Source: a virus. Taken from it: 21,168 nt of DNA. A program made the position numbers and the translations under genes. Each line of letters starts with the position of its first letter. Position 1 is the first letter of the stretch. The stretch covers positions 1 through 21,168 of the IMG/VR virus record IMGVR_UViG_3300049215_000816. One strand, given 5' to 3'. The notes under the pieces are model-generated. The model ran no database searches. It was not told where the DNA came from and was given only the letters and a program-made list of their open reading frames with translations. Positions 6,284-14,723 of this stretch are shown one piece after another.

Positions 6284-6640
6284 ATGGCTTGGGAAGCATT
6301 AGCTACTTTCGCGCTTTCATTCGTCACGCTCGTCGGCCTCAATTTGGGAGCAATCCGATGGCTGCTGATGCGCAACGAAGCGGAGCTCGGCAAACGCATT
6401 AACGACATCAAACGCGACGGCCGCGACTTCGCGCACCTGATCGAACGCGAACTGCTGCAGTTGAAAGCAACGCTGCCGGTGGAATACGTGCGGCGCGAGG
6501 ACTGGATTCGTTTCAGCAATACGCTGGAAGCAAAAATCGATGCAATGAGAGCAGAAGTGCGCGCGGAGATCGCGGATTTGCGCGCCCGTATGTATCAGCG
6601 AGGCGGCCGGGTAGTGCCGGTTGCGGAACTCACGCCATGA
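6284..6640 (+). CDS. Membrane-anchored coiled-coil phage protein (DUF2730-like)
   Basis: 118 residues. An N-terminal TM (about 5-29, ALATFALSFVTLVGLNLGAI) is followed by charged helix with coiled-coil character (35-100), including the motif YVRREDWIRFSNTLEAKID, typical of small phage proteins found just before the packaging genes in Mu-like genomes. DUF2730 is the nearest family I can name, without certainty. Its stop overlaps the next ATG (ATGA at 6637-6640), so it is translationally coupled to the winged-helix gene. Confidence 0.65.
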   Translation: MAWEALATFALSFVTLVGLNLGAIRWLLMRNEAELGKRINDIKRDGRDFAHLIERELLQLKATLPVEYVRREDWIRFSNTLEAKIDAMRAEVRAEIADLRARMYQRGGRVVPVAELTP

Positions 6641-6954
6641 GCGGCGGCACGATGGATCTTGAACAAAAGCAGCGGGAAGAAGCGCGGTGGCGGATTCTGC
6701 GGGTGCTCGACGCCGGTCGCCCTATCGCAGTCTCGGAAACTATCGTGTGGCGCGTTCTGCACGATATTCGCCTGCCCATGTCAGTCAACTCGGTCCGCCG
6801 CGAGATTACCTACTTGCGCGATCTCGCCCTGCTCGAAATAGAGGGCGAAGGAACTGAGATTTGGTTCGCCAAGCTGACCGCGCAGGGAGTCGATGTAGTC
6901 GAATACACAGTGAACGCACCAGCGGGCGTGGCGCGTCCGCGAAAGTACTGGTGA
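6637..6954 (+). CDS. Mu-like winged-helix protein before small terminase
   Basis: 105 residues. The core (about 15-65, WRILRVLDAGRPIAVSET, then VNSVRREITYLRDLALLEI) reads as a winged helix-turn-helix. The C-terminus (KLTAQGVDVVEYTVN, ending ARPRKYW) matches what I know of the conserved small gene between the DUF2730 and DUF3486 genes of Mu-like phages. A role in packaging or regulation is unproven. The start is coupled to the upstream gene; a second in-frame ATG (6652) is possible. It is followed after four bases by the GTG of the small terminase gene. Confidence 0.7.
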   Translation: MSGGTMDLEQKQREEARWRILRVLDAGRPIAVSETIVWRVLHDIRLPMSVNSVRREITYLRDLALLEIEGEGTEIWFAKLTAQGVDVVEYTVNAPAGVARPRKYW

Positions 6955-6958
6955 GGGC

Positions 6959-7525
6959 GTGACCACAGCATTGACCATCTCGCCAAAAGGGAAACGTCCC
7001 CGCGGCGACATCCGGCGGCTGTCGCCGCAAGTGCGCGCGGAACTCGACGATCGGATCCTGAATCGTAAGTTCACCGGCTATCGCGATCTGAAGATATGGC
7101 TGCGCCAGAACGGATGCATGATCGCGACCACTTCCGTGAAGCGCTACGCCAACAAGCTCGAGCAACGACTCGGCGCGGTCAGACTCGCAACGGAACAGGC
7201 GCGCTTGGTGATCGACGCGGCGGCCGATGACGATATGGAGATCAATGAGGCCCTGTTGCGTCTCGTGCAGCAACATCTGTTCACGGTGCTAGTCGAATTG
7301 AACGGGGTGGATGCGACCAACGCGAACATCCCCGCGCTGGCGCGCAGCGTCAGCGCCCTCGCACGCGCCTCTATCGTGCAAAAGCAGTACATCGAAGAGA
7401 TGCGCGTGCGGATCATCGACAAAGTCGCCGCCGCCCAGCAGGCAGTTGAAACGGCTAAGGAGCGCGGGCTGACCGAGGCCGGAGCGGCGCAAATCAAAAA
7501 CGTCTTGCTGGAGATCACTGAGTAA
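6959..7525 (+). CDS. Small terminase subunit, DUF3486 (Mu gp27-like)
   Basis: 188 residues with a GTG start. Opening KGKRPRGDIRRLSPQVRAEL followed by helical DNA-recognition segment (IWLRQNGCMIATTSVKRYANKLE, about 47-69) and long helices to the C-terminus is the pattern of DUF3486, the Mu gp27 small terminase family. It should bind the packaging start and dock the large subunit. Gene order (winged-helix, this, large terminase) agrees. The start is tentative: TGAGGG lies very close upstream of the GTG, and TTG at 6971 is an alternative. Confidence 0.88.
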   Translation: MTTALTISPKGKRPRGDIRRLSPQVRAELDDRILNRKFTGYRDLKIWLRQNGCMIATTSVKRYANKLEQRLGAVRLATEQARLVIDAAADDDMEINEALLRLVQQHLFTVLVELNGVDATNANIPALARSVSALARASIVQKQYIEEMRVRIIDKVAAAQQAVETAKERGLTEAGAAQIKNVLLEITE

Positions 7526-7549
7526 TCGAGACCCAGGAGGGAATGAGTA

Positions 7550-9112
7550 ATGGTCACAGAAGCAAATCAGGCGAGTGAGCATCGCAAGGACGTACTACTG
7601 CCCTACCAGGTTCGCTGGATGGCCGACGAGTCGCCGATCAAGATCGCGGAGAAATCGCGGCGTGTCGGACTGACCTGGACCGAGGCTGCCGCGAGTGCGC
7701 TCTCGGCGTCCGCGATCAAGGGTATGGATACTTGGTACCTCGGTTACAACCAGGATATGGCGCGCGAATTCGTCGAGACCGCGGCCGCCTGGGCGCTGCA
7801 ATTCAACAAGGCGGCGAAGGCGATCGAGGAGATCGCGATCGACGACGAGCGGCGCGCGTTGCTCGCCTACCGCATCCGCTTCAGCTCAGGCCACAAGATC
7901 ATCGCGCTGTCCTCGCGGCCCTCCAATCTGCGCGGCAAGCAAGGTCGCGCGGTGATCGACGAGGCCGCCTTTCACGACGATTTGAAGGGCCTGCTGAAGG
8001 CCGCACTCGCCTTCACGATGTGGGGCGGATGCGTCCGCGTCATGTCCACCCACAACGGCGCGAATAGTGCTTTCAATGAACTAGTCAATGAGATCCGCGC
8101 CGGCCGCAAGCCATACTCACTTCATCGCGTGACCTTCGACGATGCGGTGGCCGACGGCTTGTACTATCGCATCTGCAGCAAGCTCGGGCGCAAGTGGTCG
8201 AGCGCCGCCGAGAGCGAATGGCGCGCGCAGATTTTCGCCGAATACGGCGAAGACGCCGAAGAGGAGTTACTCTGCATCCCGCGCGCGTCGGGCGGCGCTT
8301 ATCTCTCGTCGGTGCTGATCGAAGGCCGCATGAAGGAAGGCATCCCGGTCATTCGATGGGAACTGCCGGAAGACTTTGCGCGACGTCCGGAAAGCGAACG
8401 CACCCGCGTTGCGCAGGAGTTTTGCGCGGAACAGATAGCGCCGCATCTGCAGACGCTCGATAGCTCGGCCCGGTCCTTTCTGGGTGAGGATTTTGGCCGG
8501 TCCGGCGACTTGACGGTCATCTGGCCGCTGCAGCTAAGGGGTAATACCTTGCGCCGCACTCCCTTCGTTATCGAGTTGCGCAACATACCGTTTCGGCAAC
8601 AGGAACAGGTGCTGTTCTACGTCGCCGATCGCCTGCCCCATTTCGCCGCGGGCGCGATGGATGCGCGCGGCAACGGACAGTATCTCGCGGAAACCGCGAT
8701 GCAACGGTACGGCAGCCGGATCCAGCAAGTGATGCTTTCCAACGAGTGGTATCGCGACCACATGCCGCGCTACAAGGCGGCGTTCGAGGACGGCATGATC
8801 GAGTTGCCGCGCGACGCCGATATTCTCGCCGACCATCGCGCGTTGGTGATGGAACAAGGCGTGGTGCGCATTCCGGATCGGCGCAGCACCGCGGTTGATG
8901 GCAAGCGGCGGCATGGCGATGCGGCGATCGCCGGCGCACTCGCCTACTTCGCGAGCCAGGTTGAGGTCGCCGAAATCAACTATCAGCCGGCGCCGCGCGT
9001 GCGGCATTTCGACACCGTCAGCCGGGAAGGAATGCGCAAACGCCCCGAGCCGGAGGTGGAAACACGCAGTGCGCGCCGGGGACGCTTTGGCGCGCACGCC
9101 GGCGCGTGGTGA
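7550..9112 (+). CDS. Large terminase subunit (Mu gp28-like)
   Basis: 520 residues, full length for the family. ATPase half: Walker A-like KSRRVGLTW (35-43), Walker B AVIDEAA (134-140, D137/E138) and coupling motif STHNG (166-170). RNase H-like nuclease half: acidic residues in GEDFGRSGD (about D314), MDARGNG (D371) and HGDAA (D457). It is the motor that pumps DNA into the prohead and cuts it. The C-terminal 45 residues are Arg-rich and probably disordered. AGGAGGG at 7534-7540 fixes the ATG at 7550. It lies directly after the small subunit gene. Confidence 0.96.
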   Translation: MVTEANQASEHRKDVLLPYQVRWMADESPIKIAEKSRRVGLTWTEAAASALSASAIKGMDTWYLGYNQDMAREFVETAAAWALQFNKAAKAIEEIAIDDERRALLAYRIRFSSGHKIIALSSRPSNLRGKQGRAVIDEAAFHDDLKGLLKAALAFTMWGGCVRVMSTHNGANSAFNELVNEIRAGRKPYSLHRVTFDDAVADGLYYRICSKLGRKWSSAAESEWRAQIFAEYGEDAEEELLCIPRASGGAYLSSVLIEGRMKEGIPVIRWELPEDFARRPESERTRVAQEFCAEQIAPHLQTLDSSARSFLGEDFGRSGDLTVIWPLQLRGNTLRRTPFVIELRNIPFRQQEQVLFYVADRLPHFAAGAMDARGNGQYLAETAMQRYGSRIQQVMLSNEWYRDHMPRYKAAFEDGMIELPRDADILADHRALVMEQGVVRIPDRRSTAVDGKRRHGDAAIAGALAYFASQVEVAEINYQPAPRVRHFDTVSREGMRKRPEPEVETRSARRGRFGAHAGAW

Positions 9113-9345
9113 CCGTTCGCACTCACAACCAAGCGGCGGAATTTCCGCGGAAACTGAAATCTCACTGAGGCTTGAGTTTCCTGACACCAACGGCAACGAA
9201 CCGCTATGCAACGAAATTTCGGCTCGATCGACGATGACCGCCCGCCTCTTGAACGCTCTGCCGATCACTCGGGACGCGGATTGTGATGGCGGCTAGCGAA
9301 AATAGGCTTTGCCGGATTCCAGTTCGAACCAGTGCGGAGTAGCTA
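9113..9345. other. Intergenic gap between terminase and portal genes
   Basis: 233 bases without a convincing gene. It contains the 13-bp odd dyad GCGGAA-T-TTCCGC (9136-9148), and a 26-residue open frame (9204-9284) with no ribosome binding site or recognised content. The portal ribosome binding site GGAG is at 9336-9339. Confidence 0.4.
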
Positions 9346-10938
9346 ATGACACTTTACGATGCGTACGGCCGGTTAGTGGATACCGCGCGGCTTCGCGACG
9401 AACAGGCGGCGCCGACCATGACCGGCGTGCGGAATATATACTCCGTGATGCATCCGAGCGTGGGGCTGACGCCGGAGAAGCTCGCCGCGGTACTGCGGCA
9501 GGCCGAATTCGGCGACCCTTATCTTTATCTCGAACTGGCCGAGGAAATGGAGGAGAAAGACCTCCATTACCTGGCCGTGCTGGGTACGCGCAAACAGACG
9601 ATTGCCGGACTGCAAATCTCAGTGCGGCCCGCTTCAAGCGAAGCCGCCGACGTGCGTAACGCCGACCTGGTGCGCGATCTGCTCCTCGGCGGAACGCTCG
9701 ACCTCGCGGATACTCTGTTCGACATCCTCGACGCCATCGGCAAGGGTTTTTCCGCGACTGAGATCATCTGGGACACTTCGGGTCGCGAATGGATGCCGGT
9801 GCGGCTCCTGTGGCGCGACCCGCGATGGTTCGCGTTCGATTGCGTAAGCGGCGAACAGTTACTAGTGCGGACGCTCGGCGACGATAGTCAGTACCCGTCC
9901 GCATCGGACGGCGCCGGCGGTAGCCACTTCGAGCGCGCAGGCACTGGCTATCCCGGCGCCAGCCGCGGCCACGGACCCTGCGGATCGGCCCAGAGGGGCA
10001 CCGGTGGCCATTCCGAACAGGGGCACGCCGGTTATCCAGCCGCTCACGCCAGCGAGCTCAATCGATCGAGCCAACGCGGCGGCGGTGGCCATTCCGAACG
10101 GGGGCACGCCGGTTATCCCGGCACTCACGCCAGCGGACCGAGTGGATGGGCCGGCTGGAACGGAGCCTCGCGCGCCTCTGTCGAGACCTTCCTCCAGCCG
10201 ATGACCGCGCCGCTCGAACCCTTCAAATTCATCGTCCATTGCTCGAAAGCCAAATCCGGACTGCCTATTCGCGGCGGCCTCGCGCGCGCGGCCGGCTGGT
10301 CCTACCTCTTCAAGAACTACGTGCTGAAGGACTGGATAACCTTCGCCGAAGTATTCGGCCAACCCTTGCGACTGGGCAAGTACGGCGCGGGCGCAACCGA
10401 AGCCGACAAACAGGCATTGCTGAGCGCCGTCGCGAATATCGGCACCGATGCAGCCGCGATCATCCCCGACTCAATGATCATCGAATTCACCGAGGCGCGC
10501 CAAAGCGGCAGCGCTGAATTGTACGAACGCTTTTGCGAATACCTCGATCGCCAGGTCAGCAAAGCCGTCCTCGGCCAAACCCTCACGACCGAATTGCCGC
10601 GCGGCTCCGGCTCCCGCGCCGCAGCCCAGGTGCATGACGCCGTGCGCCGCGACATCCTCGCGTCCGACGCGCGCCGCCTGGGCGACACCCTCACCCGCGA
10701 TCTGATCAAACCAATCGTGGACCTCAACACCGGACCGCAACGCCGCTACCCAACCGTCGCGCTGGTCCTCCCAAACGATCAAGACGACGAGGAATTCGCC
10801 GGCATCCTCTCACAGCTTATCGATCGCGGTCTGCGCGTTAGTCAAAAGACAGTGCTCGATCGCCTCGACCTACCTGCGACCGCCGTCGACGAAGCCGTTC
10901 TGCATCCGCTAGGGACGCCGGCCGGCGACGAGGATTAA
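9346..10938 (+). CDS. Portal protein, DUF935 (Mu gp29-like), with repeat insertion
   Basis: 530 residues. DUF935 features: N-terminal segment through LTPEKLAAVLRQAEFGDP (41-58), YLELAEEMEEKDLHYLAVLGTRK (61-83), GFSATEIIWD (134-143), LLWRDPRWFAFD (154-165), and after the insertion LEPFKFIVH (290-298), GGLARAAGWSYLFKNY (310-325) and FAEVFGQPLRLGKY (333-346). It forms the dodecameric DNA gate at the capsid vertex. Residues about 184-280 are a Gly/His/Ser-rich insertion between two normally adjacent segments, with three degenerate repeats of 27-28 residues. GGAG six bases upstream supports the ATG. The next gene is the protease; no MuF-type minor head gene follows. Confidence 0.95.
   Translation: MTLYDAYGRLVDTARLRDEQAAPTMTGVRNIYSVMHPSVGLTPEKLAAVLRQAEFGDPYLYLELAEEMEEKDLHYLAVLGTRKQTIAGLQISVRPASSEAADVRNADLVRDLLLGGTLDLADTLFDILDAIGKGFSATEIIWDTSGREWMPVRLLWRDPRWFAFDCVSGEQLLVRTLGDDSQYPSASDGAGGSHFERAGTGYPGASRGHGPCGSAQRGTGGHSEQGHAGYPAAHASELNRSSQRGGGGHSERGHAGYPGTHASGPSGWAGWNGASRASVETFLQPMTAPLEPFKFIVHCSKAKSGLPIRGGLARAAGWSYLFKNYVLKDWITFAEVFGQPLRLGKYGAGATEADKQALLSAVANIGTDAAAIIPDSMIIEFTEARQSGSAELYERFCEYLDRQVSKAVLGQTLTTELPRGSGSRAAAQVHDAVRRDILASDARRLGDTLTRDLIKPIVDLNTGPQRRYPTVALVLPNDQDDEEFAGILSQLIDRGLRVSQKTVLDRLDLPATAVDEAVLHPLGTPAGDED
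9919..10136 (+). repeat. Three degenerate tandem repeats inside the portal gene
   Basis: Repeat units start at 9919, 10003 and 10084 (84- and 81-base periods, both multiples of three). They encode GGSHFERAGTGYPGAS, GGHSEQGHAGYPAAHAS and GGHSERGHAGYPGTHAS. The last two are nearly identical at DNA level (for example GGTGGCCATTCCGAAC in both), pointing to recent duplication that kept the frame. Confidence 0.8.
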
Positions 10939-11016
10939 CATCATGGCGAACTGCATAGGCATCATCACAGTAACTATTCACCTTTTTATACTTTCGATAC
11001 TCACTCAATGTACAAA

Positions 11017-11058
11017 GTGAAATATTTCACCCTTATGGCGCACCCTCGAAAATGTCAC
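11017..11058 (+). promoter_or_regulatory. Conserved palindromic promoter element, copy 2
   Basis: GTGAAATATTTCAC (11017-11030) is a perfect 14-bp palindrome followed by CCTTAT, matching the copy at 4180. It follows an AT-rich patch (10968-11016) containing the -10-like hexamer TATACT (10987-10992), in a 113-base gap between portal and protease genes. It marks the head of the capsid/tail transcription unit. Confidence 0.65.
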
Positions 11059-12245
11059 ACTCGCCTCCGATGAACACTAGCAACAACACACAGACACCTC
11101 AGGGAGCAATTGCTAATGAACTCGGCGTCACCGGAACCATTATCAGCGAATATAGTTCGGCTCCGGAATGGATCGAGTTGTTGCCGGCGGGAGATTTCGC
11201 GGGACGCGATGGACGCGGACCATTCCGGCTATCCAATCCCGCAGCAGTAGTCACCGCTACCGTCGGATTACGGATGGACGCAGGCCTGCCGATTGACTAT
11301 GACCACGCGACTGATTTTGCGGCGCCATCGGGACGTCCGGCACCAGCGGCAGGATGGATCCGGGCGATCGAGGTGCGCGACGGCGCGCTGTGGGGAAGGG
11401 TCGAATGGACCGGTCATGGCAGGGCCGCAGTGGTGACGCGAGAGTATCGTTATATCTCGCCGGTTTTCGAATACTCAGAGGATGGCGAAGTGCAACGGTT
11501 GCTGCGCGCGGCGCTCACGAACAATCCTAATTTGTATTTGACTGCGATCTCGGCGCGCGCCGCCCGTGGCGAGTCCGTATTCCCGAAAGTGTCAGCGCAT
11601 CAGCATGCGGGGGCCGCGCAAGATCGCTCGCAAGCACACGGGTCGGAGGACGGCCTGGCGTCACAACTGCGCGCGATACTGGGACTCGAAAACGAATCGA
11701 ATCCCGAAGAAATCGTGGCGGAAGTGAGCAGAGTGATCGCAGAGCGACGAGGCGGCAATCCAGCGGAAACAGGCACACCGTCGGCTTTCGAGTTACATTC
11801 GGCCGCTGGCGGAAGCGTCGGGGACCCGGCGCGATACGTGCCGATTGAGCAATTCGAAAACATATTGACGGAGCTCAACCAGTTGCGTGCGACCAGCTCT
11901 CGCGAGCGAGCAAGCTTTCGGGTGGATGCGGCGATGAAGGCGGGCAAGATCGTGCCGGCGCAACGCGAATGGGCGATCGCATACTGCCAGGCAAACCTGG
12001 ACGGCTTCGAGGAATTCGTCGCACGCCAACCGGCGATGGTGACTGGAGTGAGTATCGGCTTCGAGGGCGAACCTGCGGCCGCGCGCATCGGTATCGGCGA
12101 TCGGCAGCACGAGGGCCTCGAGAGCCGTGGCCCGGGCACCAGGCTGACGCGCACGGAACTGGCGGTATGTGCGAGGCTCGGGCTTAGACCGAATGACTAT
12201 TTGCAGCGACGCAACGCCCGTGACGAACTATCGATGCCAAGTTAG
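11052..12245 (+). CDS. Head maturation protease / scaffold (Mu gpI-like)
   Basis: 397 residues. The protease domain (about 25-170) carries DYDH (82-85), GWIRAIEVRDGALWG, EWT and YRYISPVFEY (132-141) with the candidate nucleophile Ser136 and His85, then LTNNPNL (155-161): all hallmarks of Mu-type prohead protease I. The C-terminal part (about 200-397) is charged and helical, as expected for the overlapping scaffold region, including AMKAGKIVPAQREWA and a terminal LRPNDYLQ. It should cut scaffold and head proteins during maturation. No Shine-Dalgarno is visible before 11052 or before the alternative ATG at 11070; the transcript may be leaderless or nearly so, given the promoter-like element just upstream. 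Confidence 0.9.
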   Translation: MSHSPPMNTSNNTQTPQGAIANELGVTGTIISEYSSAPEWIELLPAGDFAGRDGRGPFRLSNPAAVVTATVGLRMDAGLPIDYDHATDFAAPSGRPAPAAGWIRAIEVRDGALWGRVEWTGHGRAAVVTREYRYISPVFEYSEDGEVQRLLRAALTNNPNLYLTAISARAARGESVFPKVSAHQHAGAAQDRSQAHGSEDGLASQLRAILGLENESNPEEIVAEVSRVIAERRGGNPAETGTPSAFELHSAAGGSVGDPARYVPIEQFENILTELNQLRATSSRERASFRVDAAMKAGKIVPAQREWAIAYCQANLDGFEEFVARQPAMVTGVSIGFEGEPAAARIGIGDRQHEGLESRGPGTRLTRTELAVCARLGLRPNDYLQRRNARDELSMPS

Positions 12246-12334
12246 CGGCATAGTCAGTTCGGTCACGCAAAGATTCACAGCTACTTACTCGAACACACCC
12301 GGACGCTAAAGCCACAACACGCAAGGATGACAAC

Positions 12335-13033
12335 ATGGCGGCATTAACTAATTCGCGCAATACCCCGGAACTCGCCGATGGAGGCCGAACGATGGTGTAT
12401 CCAGTCGAGGCGAACACGAACGTGTACCTGGGCAGTATCGTCGCACTCAATGCTAACGGCAATGCGACACCAGCGTCGAGCGGCGCGAATCTGAAGCTGA
12501 TCGGGCGAGCCGAGATGGTATATGGCGGAATTCCCGGCCAGGACGCGGTAAACAATCCGGGCGCAGCCGCAGCGATCTCGATCGTAGCCCGCCGCGGCGT
12601 GTTCATGTACGCGGTCAACGATGCCTCAATCGCCGCCGCCCAAGTGGGGCAGATGGCCTTCGCGGTGGATGACAACTCGGTCTCGGCGAGCGACGGCAGT
12701 GGAGCGACGGCGGTGGTTGCACAATCGACGACATTCCCGGCGTCGGCATCGGCACAGATCATAAGCCTAGGCCATGAAGCGGTGGTGAAGGTGAAAATAC
12801 ATAGTACGTCTGGCGGCGGAACGGTTTACGTCGAAGGCACTGACTATGTAGTGGACTATCAGGCCGGCCTCGTGATGTTGATTGCCGGTGGAGCAATCGC
12901 GGCTGCCGCGACTGTTTTCGTCGATTACAACTGGGGCGCGCCGACGCGAAGCGTGGCCGGTCGAATCGCCGGGCTCGACCCGAGCGGTCAAGTGTGGGTC
13001 GATTTCTGGCACCAATCCGTAGCCGCATTCTAG
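12335..13033 (+). CDS. Capsid cement/decoration protein with inserted beta module
   Basis: 232 residues. The start NSRNTPELADGGRTMVYPVEA, split here as NSRNTPELADG then MVYPVEAN, with VYLGSIVALNANGNA, ARRGVF, QVGQMAFAVDDNSVS and the ending AGRIAGLDPSGQVWVDF, fits the small cement protein that lies between protease and capsid genes in Mu-like phages. Those are usually about 130-140 residues. The excess is accounted for by a module at about 141-201 (from IISLGHEAVV through VYVEGTDYVVDY and IAGGAIAAAATVFVDYNW), which is also found in the gp37-like protein and the tail sheath. AAGGATG before the ATG gives a good start. It should bind the outer capsid surface. Confidence 0.82.
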   Translation: MAALTNSRNTPELADGGRTMVYPVEANTNVYLGSIVALNANGNATPASSGANLKLIGRAEMVYGGIPGQDAVNNPGAAAAISIVARRGVFMYAVNDASIAAAQVGQMAFAVDDNSVSASDGSGATAVVAQSTTFPASASAQIISLGHEAVVKVKIHSTSGGGTVYVEGTDYVVDYQAGLVMLIAGGAIAAAATVFVDYNWGAPTRSVAGRIAGLDPSGQVWVDFWHQSVAAF

Positions 13034-13158
13034 GATACTCCGTCCACGGCATTTGCCGCCCCGCAGACAACCCGAAGGCCTTATGACTATTCGCGTCACC
13101 GCCTTAGCGAAGCTGTTTTCGGCGTGAACGTGACGACACCAACTCAAAGCAGGGACCA

Positions 13159-14115
13159 ATGGAAATAACGACTGCCAATCTAACTGCATTGTTCACGGGG
13201 TTCGACGTAATCTTCCAGCGCGGCTTTGACAAGCCGCCATCCTATTACGAGAAGATCGCAACCGTTGTGCGATCGGCTTCTCGTCAAACTACATACCCGT
13301 GGCTAGGTCGAACCACGAAATTTCGTGAGTGGCTGGACGAGCGTGTAATCCAGGCGCTCGAAGCGCACAGCTATACGATCACGAACAAGGATTTCGAAGA
13401 CACCATCAGCATCAGCCGCAACGACATCGAAGATGACAACTACGGTGTGTACGAGCCGGTGATCGAGCAGCTCGGCTGGGATACGAAGGTCCATCCGGAC
13501 TCACTACTGTTCTCGATGATCAAGAACGCAGTGACGACACCCTCGAGCGTACTAAGTTTCGATGGGCAACCGTTCTTCTCCGCGACTCATCCAGTAGGGC
13601 CCCTGGGGGCGGCGAACGACGCGCGGGACACGGTAGCGTCAAATGTAAACAGCTCGGGTTCCGGACCGTATTGGTATCTGCTCGATGCGTCGCGAGCGGT
13701 GCGCCCGTTCATTTTTCAGCTCCGGCGCGAATACGCGATGACGCGTATGAACACGCTGACCGACGAGGCCGTATTTACACGGCGCGAGTTTCGCTTCGGG
13801 GTGGACGGGCGAGCCAACACGGGGGTGGGTCTCTGGCAACTTGCATACGCCAGCAACACCGATCTGAGCGTACCCTCGAACTATGGCGCGGCGCGCGCGG
13901 CGATGCGGTCGATAAAGACTGACGCGGGGTTACCGTTTGGCGCACTGACCAGTCCGAACGACATCTACCTGCTGGTGCCGCCGGCGCTCGAGGAAGTCGG
14001 AGCGCAATTGTTACATTCGGACTTTATGGTGGGTATCGGCGCAAGCTCGAGCGTGACGACGGGAAATATCTGGAAGAGCACCGCTACGCTGATCGTGAGT
14101 GAGTATTTGTCCTAA
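13159..14115 (+). CDS. Major capsid protein (Mu gpT-like)
   Basis: 318 residues, close to Mu T. It opens TTANLTALFTGFDVIFQRGF, with YPWLGRTTKFREWLDERVIQ (46-65), the NKDFEDTISISRNDIEDDNYG region (76-96), SFDGQPFFSATHP (132-144) and PPALEEVGAQLL (274-285), all familiar from the Mu-like major head subunit (HK97-fold) family. It follows the cement gene as expected. AGGGA lies a few bases before the ATG. It forms the icosahedral shell. Confidence 0.95.
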   Translation: MEITTANLTALFTGFDVIFQRGFDKPPSYYEKIATVVRSASRQTTYPWLGRTTKFREWLDERVIQALEAHSYTITNKDFEDTISISRNDIEDDNYGVYEPVIEQLGWDTKVHPDSLLFSMIKNAVTTPSSVLSFDGQPFFSATHPVGPLGAANDARDTVASNVNSSGSGPYWYLLDASRAVRPFIFQLRREYAMTRMNTLTDEAVFTRREFRFGVDGRANTGVGLWQLAYASNTDLSVPSNYGAARAAMRSIKTDAGLPFGALTSPNDIYLLVPPALEEVGAQLLHSDFMVGIGASSSVTTGNIWKSTATLIVSEYLS

Positions 14116-14226
14116 GGCGCCGGCCCTGACCGCGCGATACAACGGCCTCCAGGTAAACCGCCATTAACGGCGCATTCAGCCCTGATCACTCGCAAGCATC
14201 GAATCATCGAAACAGGTGGACCAGAC

Positions 14227-14685
14227 GTGCACTACGCATCGCCGAACGACATGATAGCCAGATATCCGAATCGAGATCTGGTGCAACTGAGTAATGAAGA
14301 CCCGACGCAAACGACGGTGAATCTGACAACTCTGGGCCAGGCGCTCGACGATGCGTCAGCGGAAATTGACGGCTATATCGAGAGCCGCTTCGTCCTGCCG
14401 CTCAGCGACCCACCGACCGTTCTCAACCGGATCGCATGCGATATCGCAATGTACCGGCTGCAATCGCTGCGACCGCTGCACGACCTCGCCGACCCGCGAA
14501 AACGCTACGAGGACGCGGTTGAACTGCTGGTTCGAGTGGCGCGCGGAGAAGTCACCCTCGGGCTCGGAACAGACGATGCAGAACCGCCGGCGGCTCCGGG
14601 TTCAGTCGTGACCGAAGCAGGCGGTCAGGCGGGCGGCGAAGTACCACAGCGGATTTTCAGTCGGGGAACGCTCAAGAGTTATTGA
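14227..14685 (+). CDS. Head-tail connector, DUF1320 (Mu gp36-like)
   Basis: 152 residues with a GTG start preceded by AGGTGG (14213-14218). YASPNDMIARYPNRDLVQLS followed by LGQALDDASAEIDGYIESRF (36-55) and DIAMYRLQSLRP.HDLADPRKRYEDAVELL is the DUF1320/gp36 signature. Residues beyond 110 are a Gly/Pro-rich tail ending in a short conserved-looking RIFSRGTLKSY. This family completes the head at the neck. It lies directly after the capsid gene, as in Mu. Confidence 0.9.
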   Translation: MHYASPNDMIARYPNRDLVQLSNEDPTQTTVNLTTLGQALDDASAEIDGYIESRFVLPLSDPPTVLNRIACDIAMYRLQSLRPLHDLADPRKRYEDAVELLVRVARGEVTLGLGTDDAEPPAAPGSVVTEAGGQAGGEVPQRIFSRGTLKSY

Positions 14686-14723
14686 CCAGTCAAGTAACCA
14701 TTTAACTCATAGAGGTAGCAGTC

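Noticed and set aside
8534-9268. 244-residue ORF on the - strand opposite the terminase gene
   Set aside because: Antisense shadow of a GC-rich gene; the sense strand has clear terminase motifs.
9309-9335. GTTCGAACC, a tRNA T-loop-like sequence before the portal gene
   Set aside because: Flanking bases do not form the T-stem or an acceptor stem, so no tRNA can be folded.
9862-10362. 166-residue ORF opposite the portal repeat region
   Set aside because: Low-complexity antisense of the repeats, with no independent start signal.
10943-11020. 25-residue hydrophobic ORF after the portal gene
   Set aside because: No ribosome binding site and ends inside the conserved palindrome; the stretch reads as promoter DNA.
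4237-13089. TGACTAT repeated about eight times on the + strand
   Set aside because: Some copies are formed by a TGA stop plus following bases or lie within coding sequence (Asp-Tyr codons); weaker and less consistently placed than TGAGTAAT.
13083-13127. 14-codon ORF between cement and capsid genes
   Set aside because: Too short, no ribosome binding site, no recognisable content.
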